This document shows, in pieces, positions 19,543 to 29,262 of a stretch of DNA of 64,000 bases; within the stretch, counting starts at the first letter, position 1; every line of letters starts with the position of its first letter. The translations under genes were made by a program, and so were the position numbers. Below the pieces are notes generated by a model. The model saw only the letters and a program-made list of their open reading frames with translations. It was not told the origin of the DNA and did not search any database. The DNA comes from Brucella cytisi (lineage in GTDB: Bacteria > Pseudomonadota > Alphaproteobacteria > Rhizobiales > Rhizobiaceae), in contig JAAVLQ010000001.1 of assembly GCA_012103075.1 (NCBI GenBank), positions 186,001-250,000 of the forward strand. Direction: 5' to 3'.

Positions 19543-19860
19543 ATGGTCGTAAAAGTTCTCACTGCAAACCGGCTGATCGACGGGCAGGCTGTGTGGCTCG
19601 GTGCAGACGGTTCGTGGCAGGAGACCATCGACGGCGCGCTGGTCGCTCGCCACGTGGAGGCCGTTGAAGCGCTTGAAGACGCGGGCAAGGTTGCAGGGAA
19701 AGCCAATCTGGTTGTCGATGTGAACGTGATCGATGTTGAGGAGCGCGAGGAGGGGCTTTACCCGATCCGCCTGCGCGAGCGCATCCGCCTTTCCGGCCCG
19801 ACCATCGTGACCTTCGGCGATTTTCCGCTCGAAAAGTCTGAATTGAAGCGCGCCTCCTGA
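19543..19860 (+). CDS. DUF2849 family protein of the sulfite reduction operon
   Basis: The intact 105-residue protein starts VVKVLTANRLIDGQAVWLG and ends DFPLEKSELKRAS. DUF2849 genes in alphaproteobacteria sit almost always next to cysI, as here between cysG and cysI. The biochemical role is not known; a part in sulfite reductase electron supply or assembly is inferred from position. It begins 41 bases after cysG and ends 21 bases before cysI. Confidence 0.85.
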   Translation: MVVKVLTANRLIDGQAVWLGADGSWQETIDGALVARHVEAVEALEDAGKVAGKANLVVDVNVIDVEEREEGLYPIRLRERIRLSGPTIVTFGDFPLEKSELKRAS

Positions 19861-19881
19861 TTGTGGATTTGGACCTAGCCT

Positions 19882-21557
19882 ATGTATCGTTACGATGAAT
19901 TCGACCGCGATTTTGTTGCGGCCCGCGTTGCCCAGTTCAAGGACCGAGGTCGAGCGCCGTTTGACCGGGGAGCTGACGGAAGACCAGTTCAAGCCGCTGC
20001 GTCTGATGAACGGTCTCTATCTGCAACTGCACGCCTATATGCTGCGCGTGGCAATTCCCTATGGCACGCTGTCGAGCCGTCAGCTACGCAAGCTCGGTCA
20101 CATTGCCCGCGTCTATGACCGCGGCTTCGGCCATTTCACAACGCGCCAGAACATCCAGTACAACTGGCCTGCCCTGAAGGACGTTCCGCGCATTCTGGAA
20201 GAGCTGGCGGAAGTCGAGATGCACGCCATCCAGACCTCCGGCAATTGCATTCGCAACGTGACCGCCGATCATTTCGCGGGGGCGCTGCCGCCGACGAAGT
20301 GGCCGATCCGCGCCCATTCGCCGAAATTTTGCGCCAGTGGTCGTCGCTGCATCCGGAATTTTCCTATCTGCCGCGCAAGTTCAAGATTGCCATCGTCGGC
20401 TCGGACCATGACCGCGCCGCCATTCAGGTGCATGACATCGGCTTGCAGTTGAAGAAGAACGGGGGCGGGCGATCTGGGGCTGGCTGTCTATATTGGCGGC
20501 GGCCGGGCCGCACGCCGATGGTGGCCAAGAAAATCCGCGACTTCCTGCCCATCGAGGACATGCTGACCTATGTGACGGCCATCGTGTGCGCGTTTACAAT
20601 TTGCATGGCCGTCGCGACAACAAATACAAGGCGCGCATCAAGATTCTCGTCCATGAAACGGGCGTTGAAGAGCTGACCCGCGAGATCGATGCCGAGTGGG
20701 ACGAAATCCGCAATGGTGAATTGAAGCTGCCGCAGCGCGATATCGACGCCATCGAAAGCTATTTCCGCATGCCGAACCTGCCACAACGGCCGGAAGGCTG
20801 GGAAGTGCTGGCCGTCACGCAGAAGGCCGATGTGGAATTTGCAAGCTGGGTGGCGCGCAATGTCACGCCGCACAAGAACCCGGATTATGCGGTCGTCACC
20901 ATTTCGCTCAAGCCTATTGGTGGCATTCCGGGCGATGCGAGCGCCGAGCAGATGGAACTGGTGGCGGATATTGCCGAGACCTATTCCTTTGATGAAATCC
21001 GCGTCAGCCACGAGCAGAATCTGGTTCTGCCGCATGTGGCCAAGGCCGATCTCGCAGCCGTTTACGATCTGCTGCAATCGGACGGTCTGGTGACGCCGAA
21101 TGCCGGCCTCATCACCGATATCATCGCCTGCCCCGGTCTCGATTATTGCGCCCTTGCTAATGCACGCTCCATTCCGGTGGCGCAGCGCATTTCGGAGCGC
21201 TTCGGCGACCAGCAGCGCCAACTTGAGATCGGCGATCTCAAGATCAAGATTTCCGGCTGCATTAATGCCTGCGGTCATCACCATGTCGGCCATATCGGCA
21301 TTCTGGGCGTCGAGAAGAAGGGCGAAGAGCTTTATCAGATCACGCTTGGCGGATCGGCGGACGAGCATTCGACCATCGGTGAAATCACCGGTCGCGGCTT
21401 CTCGTCGGAAGAAGTGGTGGATGCCATCGAAACGGTCGTGGATACCTATCTGGGCTTGCGCGAAAGCCCGGAGGAAAACTTCCTCGCCGCTTATCGCCGG
21501 GTTGGCATGGAGCCGTTCAAACGCGCGCTTTATGGAGAAATAAGCCGTGCAGCTTGA
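19882..21557 (+). CDS. cysI: CysI, sulfite reductase hemoprotein (about five frameshifts)
   Basis: CysI reduces sulfite to sulfide on a siroheme-[4Fe-4S] centre. The cluster ligands are two Cys pairs near the C-terminus: IIACPGLDYCALANARS and KISGCINACGHHHVGHIGILG. Substrate-binding basic residues lie in GFGHFTTRQNIQYNW. Breaks at about 19945 (CCGAGG where CCAGG fits), 20280 (G5 for G6), 20472 (one extra G), 20503 (GGCCGGGC where GGCCTGGGC fits GGGLGRTPM) and 20583 shift the frame back and forth. Two of these are at expected CCWGG sites. It is the ferredoxin-type form with no CysJ here. The stop overlaps the cysH start by 11 bases. Confidence 0.93.
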
Positions 21558-22296
21558 TGCTGAAGAAAGCGCTGCCGCCGAAGCCCGCCTTTTGGAGGCA
21601 AGCCACGGTGCGTCTTCCCCGCAGGATGTGATCGCGCTCGTCACGCGTGAACTCTATGAGGGGCAGATCGCGGTCGTGTCTTCCTTTGGCGCGGAATCGG
21701 CTGTGCTTTTGCATATGATCTCGCAAATCGATCCGGCGACGCCGGTTCTGTTTCTCGATACGGGCAAGCATTTTCGGGCGACACTTGATTATCGTCATGA
21801 TCTGGTGGACCGGCTGGGATTGACCGATGTGCAGGATATTCTGCCGCTGGAAGACAGTGTCAGGACGGAAGACCCGTTTGGCGCTTTGTCGATGACCGAC
21901 AAGGATCGCTGCTGCTTCATCCGCAAGGTCGAGCCGATGGCGCGCGCTGTGACCCCTTATCGGGCCCGGATGACGGGCCGCAAGCAGTTTCAGGCATCGA
22001 CCCGCGAAAGCCTGCCAGTATTCGAATCGGTCGGTTCGCGCATTCGTATCAATCCGCTGGCGCGTTCGCAGGCAGCCGATCTCAAGGCCTATGCCGAAAA
22101 ACACGACCTGTCGCCGCATCCGCTGATCGCGCAGGGCTATCGTTCCATCGGCTGCATGCCCTGCACACGGCCCGTGAGCGAGGGCGAGGATCAGCGAGCC
22201 GGACGCTGGGCCGGATCGGAAAAGACAGAATGCGGCATCCATCTGTCGGGTCTGTCCGATAGTTTGAAGAATTTGGGAGCAGGTGACCGGAAATGA
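21547..22296 (+). CDS. cysH: CysH, APS/PAPS reductase
   Basis: CysH reduces activated sulfate to sulfite with thioredoxin. The intact 249-residue protein has the PP-loop VVSSFGAESAVLLHM, the RARMTGRKQFQASTR substrate loop and the catalytic ECGIHL cysteine at the C-terminus. The paired cysteines KDRCCFIRK and IGCMPCTRP are the four ligands of the [4Fe-4S] cluster that marks the APS-using type. So adenylylsulfate is the probable substrate even though cysC is present further on. The start is GTG 21547, inside the cysI end. Confidence 0.93.
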   Translation: MQLDAEESAAAEARLLEASHGASSPQDVIALVTRELYEGQIAVVSSFGAESAVLLHMISQIDPATPVLFLDTGKHFRATLDYRHDLVDRLGLTDVQDILPLEDSVRTEDPFGALSMTDKDRCCFIRKVEPMARAVTPYRARMTGRKQFQASTRESLPVFESVGSRIRINPLARSQAADLKAYAEKHDLSPHPLIAQGYRSIGCMPCTRPVSEGEDQRAGRWAGSEKTECGIHLSGLSDSLKNLGAGDRK

Positions 22297-22817
22297 GCGA
22301 TATCAACGAAACCAAACTCTGGTTTACCGAGGGCTTTCGCGAGGACGACTATGTCTTTGCCGACGATCTTGAAACGGCGGGCGATGCCCCGGCAATCATC
22401 ATTCCGCTGGCCGTCTGGCTCGGACTGGATGAGGAGCGCCGCCGCGCCTCCAATCGCCGGATCGGCATTTCGGTGGCGCCGGGCGAAGCCATTGATCCGC
22501 TTCTGGATGATCTGGGCAGCGTGCCGCTGATCGCCTTGCAGTTTCCGGCCTTTAATGACGGGCGTTCCTATTCCAAGGCGGAGATTTTGCGCCGCGAAGG
22601 CTTTGCGGGTGAGTTGCGCGCCGTTGGCGACGTGCTGATCGATCAGGCCGCCCTGATGCTGCGGACCGGTTTCGACAGCCTTCAGGTGACCAACAAGGTG
22701 GCGCAGGGCCGTCTTGGCGAAAATCGTCTGGTCGATACGCCCGGCTATTACCAGCCGGGACGCGGTTCTGTGCCGGAAGAGGCTGGGTTCGCCCGGCGTC
22801 GGGTCAAGGCAAGTTAG
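22293..22817 (+). CDS. DUF934 family protein (CysI-associated)
   Basis: The intact 174-residue protein overlaps the cysH stop by four bases. It contains IIIPLAVWLGLDEERRRASNRRIGISVAPGEAIDPLLDDLGSVPLIALQFPAFNDGRSYSKAEILR and LRTGFDSLQVTNK, the signature of the DUF934 family. Members sit in sulfite reductase operons and are described as oxidoreductase-associated, but no reaction is established. In this operon it follows the hemoprotein and reductase genes directly. Confidence 0.88.
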   Translation: MSDINETKLWFTEGFREDDYVFADDLETAGDAPAIIIPLAVWLGLDEERRRASNRRIGISVAPGEAIDPLLDDLGSVPLIALQFPAFNDGRSYSKAEILRREGFAGELRAVGDVLIDQAALMLRTGFDSLQVTNKVAQGRLGENRLVDTPGYYQPGRGSVPEEAGFARRRVKAS

Positions 22818-22894
22818 GCACATCGCTCAAATTTGCCATTTTTCTGCGAACCTTGATGCGCTAGACACGCCTCACCAACTTCAGGAGTCGCGGC

Positions 22895-23187
22895 GTGATC
22901 CGGCATATTGTTTTCTTCAGCGTCAAAGAAGGTCAGGATATAGAGACGGTCAAAAAGGATTGGAGCAACTCGGCACCATTCCTCATGCTGACCTGTTTGA
23001 AGTTCTGCCGAATTCCGTGGTCGATCCGATGTGCGACCGCATTGATCTCGTGGTCTATGCCGAGTTCAAAGATGAGGAAGCGCTTTTCGCTTTCAAGAAG
23101 CATCTGACCTATGACGCGACGACGCGACTGGTACGTCCGATGCGCGAATTGCGCTTTTCAGCCGATGTCGTGACAGACAAGCGCTAA
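22895..23187 (+). CDS. Dabb-domain stress-responsive protein (one frameshift)
   Basis: A 97-residue protein with a single dimeric alpha/beta barrel (Dabb) domain: IRHIVFFSVKEGQDIETVKKG and later LVVYAEFKDEEALFAFKKHLTYDATTRLVRPM. The frame slips at about 22962, where GG should be GGG (KKGLEQLGTIPHADLFEVLPN). The start is GTG 22895. Function in bacteria is unknown; members are small dimers often near metabolic genes. It is followed by a repeat copy. Confidence 0.8.
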
Positions 23188-23240
23188 AGCATGTCCAGCA
23201 AAAGTTGCGAAGCGGTTTTGCGTTCGGAAATGTGAAAAAA
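23187..23240 (+). repeat. Mosaic intergenic repeat copy (GCAAAAG type)
   Basis: It reads AGCATGTCCAGCAAAAG, TGCGAAGCGGTTTTGCG, then TTCGGAAATGTG. The ends are partly complementary, and the core CAGCAAAAGTTGCGAAGCGGTTTTGCG matches the copy at 63728. It separates the converging Dabb and ogt genes. Confidence 0.65.
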
Positions 23241-23243
23241 TAA

Positions 23244-23831
23244 CTACCAGTCTGCCTGTGGTCTTTTCCTGTAGCGGCAGGCCGCCGAAAAGATCGGGCT
23301 CGCTGGACGTTCTCGCTCGTTCGATATTGAGGAGCTTGAGTTTTGTTGCCGTTCCGCCTGCTGCCGAAAAACCGCCGACCTTGCCATTGGCACCGAGCAC
23401 CCGGTGACAGGGCACAATGATTGAAACGGGGTTTTGCCCAGTGCATAACCGACAGCCTGCGAGAGACTTACGTCACCGATCCGTCGGGCAATCGCACCAT
23501 AGGTCGTTGTCTCGCCCGGTTTCAGCTCAAGGATAATTTCATAGACCTGCCGGTTGAGATCGGGTTGGTCATCCAGCGCCAGCGGTGTACCTGAAAAATC
23601 AACATTGGCGCCTGCCAGAAGCGCGCGCACACTTTGGATTGCATTGCTGACGAAGGAGGGCTCGTTGATATCTTCGGTGCCGGGGAACCGCTCGCCGAGC
23701 CGATAGCGGGTTTCCTTCTCGTCAGCATCCCCGATCTCGACGCCCACAATCTTCTGGCCGCGCCGTGCAATGCCGCACGGTCCGATCTCTGTTTCAAAAA
23801 TGGTGACGCCTGACGATTCCATGGAAGTCAT
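23244..23831 (-). CDS. ogt: Ogt, methylated-DNA-protein cysteine methyltransferase (frameshifted)
   Basis: Ogt repairs O6-methylguanine by transferring the methyl group to its own cysteine. The active-site motif is present in a shifted frame as VPCHRVLGANGKVGGFSAAGG; upstream is the helix-turn-helix LKPGETTTYGAIARRIGDVSLSQAVGYALGKNP. The break is at about 23435-23440 on the minus strand, where AAAA should be AAAAA. The C-terminus is unsettled: one frame ends at 23244, another reads through a repeat to 23158, which is less likely. The start is ATG 23831 (MTSMESSG). Confidence 0.87.
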   Translation of the reverse strand: MTSMESSGVTIFETEIGPCGIARRGQKIVGVEIGDADEKETRYRLGERFPGTEDINEPSFVSNAIQSVRALLAGANVDFSGTPLALDDQPDLNRQVYEIILELKPGETTTYGAIARRIGDVSLSQAVGYALGKTPFQSLCPVTGCSVPMARSAVFRQQAERQQNSSSSISNERERPASPIFSAACRYRKRPQADW

Positions 23832-24053
23832 ATTAACATGGTTTTGAACGGGACAAATGCCGGTTATCGGGCAACGATAGGAACGTTCACGTGAAAAGTC
23901 GTAACAATTGCGAAAAATGGCGCAGCGAAATGGTTGAAGAACGACACGAATAATGATTGTGTGATGGCGACCGGCCAATGCCCTTAAATGGCCAAACGGA
24001 TTGACGAGAGTTTCCGGCACCTGTCACGGCGGGCGCGGAACCAAGGAATTTAA

Positions 24054-24299
24054 ATGGACGATTACGAGCGATATGCCACAGGGTTGATGATCGTTTTTGG
24101 CGCGCTGATTATCGGCGGCCTCATGGCGGCTAACCTGTACCACGGCGACAAGCCGGGCTTTTTATTCGCGCTGGGCGCTGCGGTTGTCAGCTGGTTCGCG
24201 GCTTTTGCCGTCCTGTTTGACAAGCCACGCGTTTATGGCGTGATGATTGCGGTTGCGATCGGTCTGGTTGCGGCTTCAATCGGTGCTTATGTCACCTGA
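24054..24299 (+). CDS. Small hypothetical membrane protein
   Basis: An intact 81-residue frame with three hydrophobic segments: YATGLMIVFGALIIGGLMAANLY, FLFALGAAVVSWFAAFAVLF and VYGVMIAVAIGLVAASIGAYV. I do not recognise the family. It is followed at once by a strong terminator, so it is a separate short transcript. Divergent from ogt. Confidence 0.7.
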   Translation: MDDYERYATGLMIVFGALIIGGLMAANLYHGDKPGFLFALGAAVVSWFAAFAVLFDKPRVYGVMIAVAIGLVAASIGAYVT

Positions 24300-24320
24300 T
24301 TTTTGAACCGTATGATTAAG

Positions 24321-24355
24321 AAAAAATCCCCGGTTTTCCGGGGATTTTTCGTTTT
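24321..24355 (+). terminator. Terminator shared by the small membrane protein and BA14K genes
   Basis: ATCCCCGG and CCGGGGAT pair around TTTT, with A-rich sequence before and TTTTTCGTTTT after. The symmetry makes it usable from both strands; the converging BA14K gene ends at 24354. Confidence 0.9.
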
Positions 24356-24771
24356 AGAGATATGGAGAATAGCACTGGCGCCGTGGCCCATAATTGGGTT
24401 GGAACGTATTATCGTAGGCTCGATAGGAACGATAACGGTTGTAGCACCACCGCACATGCGGGTTGCCGCCGCGATAGACCGGCGCCGGACGGTAGCGATA
24501 AGCAGGCGGCGGCCCCAGTAACGGCGATCATAGCGATAGTATGGGCGGTAACGCGGACGATCATGCCGCCAGTGTCGACGATGCTCCCGCCAATAGCGGC
24601 GGTCACCACGATAGTCGTAATACTGAACGTTTTGAACATTCGGTGCTAGCGCCGGGCGGACGGTGTCGCCATCAAAGACGGCGGCGCCGCATTTGCAGTT
24701 CCGGCAGCAGCCGATAGTCCCATGCCGAGTGACAAACATGCGGCAAACAGGGAATAAGCAAACCTTTTCAT
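24354..24771 (-). CDS. BA14K family secreted protein (frameshifted)
   Basis: This is a relative of the Brucella 14-kDa immunoreactive lectin-like protein. A signal peptide ([30 protein letters not shown]) leads to a region rich in Arg and Tyr ([35 protein letters not shown]). The C-terminus in a third frame is the BA14K signature: [20 protein letters not shown], then [10 protein letters not shown] and TAA at 24354. Frame breaks lie near 24665 and 24515. The family is found in Rhizobiales; carbohydrate binding is reported for the Brucella protein. Confidence 0.85.
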
Positions 24772-24784
24772 CGGTTTCTCCTCA

Positions 24785-24845
24785 CAGCGCATACCGAAAA
24801 AATGTGAAACGGTTTTCGGATAAGATGCGCGTAATAATAAACAAC
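24785..24845 (+). repeat. Mosaic intergenic repeat copy (GCGCAT type)
   Basis: GCGCATACCGAAAA and TTTTCGGATAAGATGCGC are near-complementary arms around ATGTGAAACGG. The layout matches 36519. It lies just upstream of the BA14K start. Confidence 0.6.
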
Positions 24846-24976
24846 ACATATCGTCCCTGCCGTTATTTTTGGCCGGACATTGTGGCGGAGCAGTGGCCCT
24901 GCGAAGTCACGATTTCTTCGTTGCGGCAACAGATGGGTGATGCTCTGATTTTGGGGTAGGAATTAGTCGCCTAGAA

Positions 24977-25005
24977 TTGACATAAAGATATGTTTATGTC
25001 ATTAA
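24977..25005 (+). promoter_or_regulatory. metH promoter overlapped by a near-perfect palindrome
   Basis: TTGACA (24977-24982) and CATTAA (25000-25005) are 17 bases apart. Between and over them lies a 22-base palindrome, GACATAAA (24979-24986) and TTTATGTC (24993-25000) around GATATG. This resembles sites of ArsR-type S-adenosylhomocysteine-responsive regulators of methionine genes, from memory of the motif. The regulator is not in this window. Confidence 0.5.
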
Positions 25006-25099
25006 GCGACTTTCGTGATGTGCGTATAAAGGGCAATTCAGGTTTATGTGTCCGAACAGACCTGCTGCCCGGTAACAGATTGAATATAGGCGGTGTTTT

Positions 25100-28000
25100 A
25101 TGGCCTCTTCCCTCGATGGTCTTTTTGGTGCAACGGCTGCGCAGCCGGATGGCTCAGAAGTGCTCGCAGCTCTCACCAAGGCAGCGCGTGAGCGCATCCT
25201 GATCCTCGACGGCGCGATGGGAACCCAGATTCAGGGGCTTGGTTTTCATGAAGAGCATTTCCGCGGCGAGCGTTTCGGCGCTTGCGATTGCCAGCTTCAG
25301 GGCAATAACGACCTTCTGACCCTGACGCAGCCCAAGGCTATCGAGGAAATCCATTATGCCTACGCCATTGCGGGCGCGGATATTCTCGAAACCAATACGT
25401 TTTCATCCACGACAATTGCCCGGGCCGATTATGGCATGGAAGAGCAGGTCTATGAACTGAACCGCGACGGTGCGCGTCTGGCCCGTCGCGCGGCCTTGCG
25501 CGCCGAGCAGAAGGACGGTCGCCGCCGTTTCGTTGCGGGCGCTCTGGGGCCGACAAACCGCACCGCTTCCCTTTCGCCGGATGTCAACAATCCCGGCTAC
25601 CGCGCTGTTACCTTCGACGATCTGTGCATCGCCTATGCCGAGCAGATCCGGGGCTGATCGACGGCGGTTCCGACATCATCCTGATTGAAACCATCTTCGA
25701 TACGCTCAACGCCAAGGCTGCCGTCTTCGCGTCGGAACAAGTGTTCGAGGAAAAGGGCATCTTCCTGCCGGTGATGATTTCCGGCACGATCACCGATCTT
25801 TCCGGCCGCACCCTGTCCGGCCAGACGCCAACGGCATTCTGGCATTCGCTGCGTCACGCCAAACCATTTACCATCGGCCTCAATTGCGCGCTCGGCGCGA
25901 ACGCTATGCGTGCGCATCTCGACGAATTGTCGACCATTGCCGACACCTTCATCTGCGCCTATCCGAATGCCGGTTTGCCGAACGAGTTTGGCCAGTATGA
26001 CGAAACGCCGGAAGCTATGGCTGCCCAGATCGAAGGCTTTGCCCGCGACGGTATGGTCAATGTGGTCGGCGGCTGCTGTGGTTCGACGCCGGAGCATATC
26101 CGCGCCATTGCCGAGGCTGTCGCGAAACATCCGCCGCGCAAGCCTGCAAAGGTTGCGCCGCTAATGCGCTTGTCGGGCCTCGAACCCTTCACGCTCACAG
26201 AGGATATTCCTTTCGTCAATGTCGGCGAACGCACCAACGTGACCGGCTCGGCACGCTTCCGCAAGCTGATCAAGGCTGGCGATTTTGCTGCTGCGCTCGA
26301 CGTCGCGCGCGATCAGGTGGTCAACGGCGCCCAGATCATCGACATCAACATGGATGAAGGCCTGATCGATTCCCGAAAAGGCAATGGTCGAGTTCCTCAA
26401 TCTGATTGCTGCCGAGCCGGATATCGCTCGCGTGCCGATCATGATTGACAGCTCCAAATGGGAAGTGATCGAGGCTGGCCTGAAATGCGTTCAGGGCAAG
26501 GCGGTGGTCAATTCCATCTCGATGAAGGAAGGCGAGGAAGCCTTTATCCATCACGCTAAGCTCGTTCGTGCTTATGGTGCGGCGGTTGTCGTCATGGCTT
26601 TCGATGAAACCGGGCAGGCCGATACCGAGGCGCGCAAGATCGAAATCTGTACCCGGGCCTACAAGATCTTGACCGAGCAGGTCGGTTTCGCGCCGGAAGA
26701 CATCATCTTTGACCCGAACATCTTTGCAGTGGCGACCGGTATCGAAGAACACAATAATTACGGTGTCGATTTCATTGAAGCGACGCGCAAGATCATGGCG
26801 ACCTTGCCGCATGTCCATGTCTCGGGCGGCGTGTCGAACCTTTTTCGTTCCGCGGCAATGAGCCGGTGCGCGAGGCGATGCATGCCGTCTTCCTCTACCA
26901 CGCCATTCAGGCGGGTATGGATATGGGCATCGTCAATGCCGGTCAGCTGGCGGTTTACGATGCCATCGATCCGGAACTGCGCGAAGCCTGCGAAGATGTG
27001 GTGTTGAACCGCCACTCCGATGCGACCGAGCGCTTGCTGGAAATCGCCGAACGTTTCCGCGACTCCGGCTCCAAGGAAGCCAAGGTGCAGGATCTGACCT
27101 CGCGCGAATGGCCGGTGGCAAAGCGCCTCGAACATGCGCTGGTCAACGGCATTACCGAATATATCGAAGCCGATACGGAAGAGGCGCGCCAGTCTGCCGA
27201 ACGTCCGCTGTATGTCATCGAAGGCCCGCTGATGGCTGGCATGAATGTGGTTGGCGACCTGTTCGGCGCCGGCAAGATGTTCCTGCCACAGGTGGTCAAA
27301 TCCGCCCGCGTGATGAAGCAGGCCGTGGCCGTCCTCCTGCCATATATGGAAGAAGAAAAGCGCCTCAATGCTGAAAAAGGCATTGGCGGCGGTGAACGTC
27401 AGAGCGCCGGCAAGGTGCTGATGGCGACCGTGAAGGGCGATGTGCACGATATCGGCAAGAATATCGTTGGCGTTGTGCTGGCCTGTAACAATTACGAGAT
27501 CATCGATCTTGGCGTGATGGTGCCATCGCAGAAGATTCTGCAGGTAGCGCGTGACGAAAAGGTGGATATCATTGGCCTTTCCGGCCTCATCACGCCTTCG
27601 CTGGATGAGATGGCGCATGTGGCAGCAGAAATGGAGCGCGAAGGTTTCGATATTCCGCTTCTGATCGGCGGCGCGACCACGAGCCGTGTCCATACGGCGG
27701 TGAAGATTCATCCGCGCTATGAACGCGGACAGGCGGTCTACGTCATCGATGCAAGCCGTGCCGTCGGTGTGGTTTCGAGCCTGCTGTCACCGGAAGGCAA
27801 GCAGGCCTATGTTGACGGTCTGCGCGGGGAATATGCCAAGGTTGCAGCCGCCCATGCGCGTAATGAAGCGGAAAAGCAGCGCCTGTCGATCGCTCGTGCC
27901 CGCGCCAATGCGCATAAGCTCGACTGGGATAATTTTGTTCCGGCAAAGCCGACATTCACCGGCACGAAGACCTTCGATGATTACGATCTGGCCGAAATCG

Positions 28001-28885
28001 CCCGCTATATCGACTGGACGCCGTTCTTCCAGACACGGGAGTTGAAAGGCCGCTATCCGGCAATTCTTGAAGACGAGAAGCAGGGCGAGGCAGCCCGGCA
28101 ACTCTGGGACGACGCTCAGGCGATGCTGAAAAAGATTATCGACGAAAAGTGGTTCACGCCGAAAGCTGTTGTCGGTTTCTGGCCCGCCAATGCGGTCGGC
28201 GACGATATTCGTCTTTTCACCGATGAAAGCCGGAACGAGGAACTTGCCACTTTCTTCACACTGCGCCAGCAATTGAGCAAGCGCGATGGTCGTCCGAATA
28301 TGGCGATGTCCGACTTTGTCGCACCCGCCGAAAGCGGAAAGCAGGATTATGTCGGCGGCTTCGTTGTGACGGCAGGTATTGGTGAAGTGGCCATAGCCGA
28401 ACGTTTCGAACGCGCCAATGACGATTACTCGGCCATTCTGGTGAAAGCGCTGGCTGATCGTTTCGCGGAAGCCTTTGCAGAACTGATGCATGAGCGCGTG
28501 CGCAAGGAGTTCTGGGCTTATGCATCTGACGAGACTTACACGCCTGAAGAACTGATTGGTGAGCCATATAAGGGCATTCGTGGCTCCTCGGCTATCCGGC
28601 GCAGCCCGATCACACGGAAAAGACGACCCTTTTCCGCCTTCTGGACGCGACCGCGAACACGGGCGTGGAATTGACGGAAAGCTATGCGATGTGGCCGGGT
28701 TCTTCCGTATCGGGTCTCTATATCGGCCATCCGGAAAGCTATTATTTCGGCGTGGCCAAAGTCGAACGGGATCAGGTCGAGGATTACGCGAGCCGCAAGG
28801 GAATGACGATAGAGGAAGTCGAGCGCTGGCTCGCACCGATCCTTAATTATACCCCGGTGCAACTCCCGAAGAGGCTGCGGCGTGA
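25100..28885 (+). CDS. metH: MetH, cobalamin-dependent methionine synthase (about six frameshifts)
   Basis: MetH transfers the methyl group of methyltetrahydrofolate to homocysteine through cobalamin. The domains are in order: homocysteine domain ([11 protein letters not shown] at the start, zinc cysteines in VVGGCCGST), folate domain ([20 protein letters not shown]), the cobalamin module with [14 protein letters not shown], whose His ligates cobalt, and the C-terminal SAM reactivation domain ([24 protein letters not shown]). Breaks lie at about 25655, 26383, 26848, 28585 and 28857; the one at 28585 is at an expected CCTGG. After the last correction the protein ends TPEEAAA at 28885. The adjacent LuxR-type regulator gives the order seen in Brucella. 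Confidence 0.94.
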
Positions 28886-29262
28886 CAAATGCCGCAACTC
28901 GATTAGCTTAATCTCATATACTCGTATTTCTGACAGATGTATTGGGCGCGTTTGACTGGTTTGTAGTTGCTTGTCGACTACAAACCAGCAGACGTAACTG
29001 CGTCGGCTCGGCATTCCATGTTCCAGAACCGCTGATTTATTTGGCGTTTTAGAGCTGGTCTTGTTTCATGTAATAATGAAGTATTTATTAAAGTAATTTA
29101 TAATTTATATCACTGTAATATTTAACCTGTGTAGATGTATGCATTTCTGATTGGAATATAGAGAAAAATACATAGATTTGTTAGTGATTTGTTGGTGTTT
29201 TATTTAAATGCTTCGAATTTCAATAATCATCAATAGTTATATTTTTCGTTGGGAAGTCTGCA
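28886..29262 (+). other. AT-rich metH-LuxR regulator gap with 12-bp inverted repeat
   Basis: Base composition drops sharply; about 29040-29230 is mostly A and T. A perfect 12-base inverted repeat, CTGGTTTGTAGT (28956-28967) and ACTACAAACCAG (28977-28988), with a nine-base spacer, has no T-run after it on either strand, so it is not a standard terminator. It may be an operator or a transcript-end hairpin. Confidence 0.5.

Larger units (their letters stand above)
24772..25099 (+). other. BA14K-metH divergent intergenic region
   Basis: These 328 bases hold the repeat at 24785-24845 and the metH promoter/operator at 24977-25005. I found no cobalamin or SAM riboswitch motif in the metH leader. 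Confidence 0.5.

Noticed and set aside
24845..25099. Cobalamin or SAM riboswitch before metH
   Set aside because: None of the conserved B12-box or SAM-II segments is present; the region holds a palindromic operator instead.
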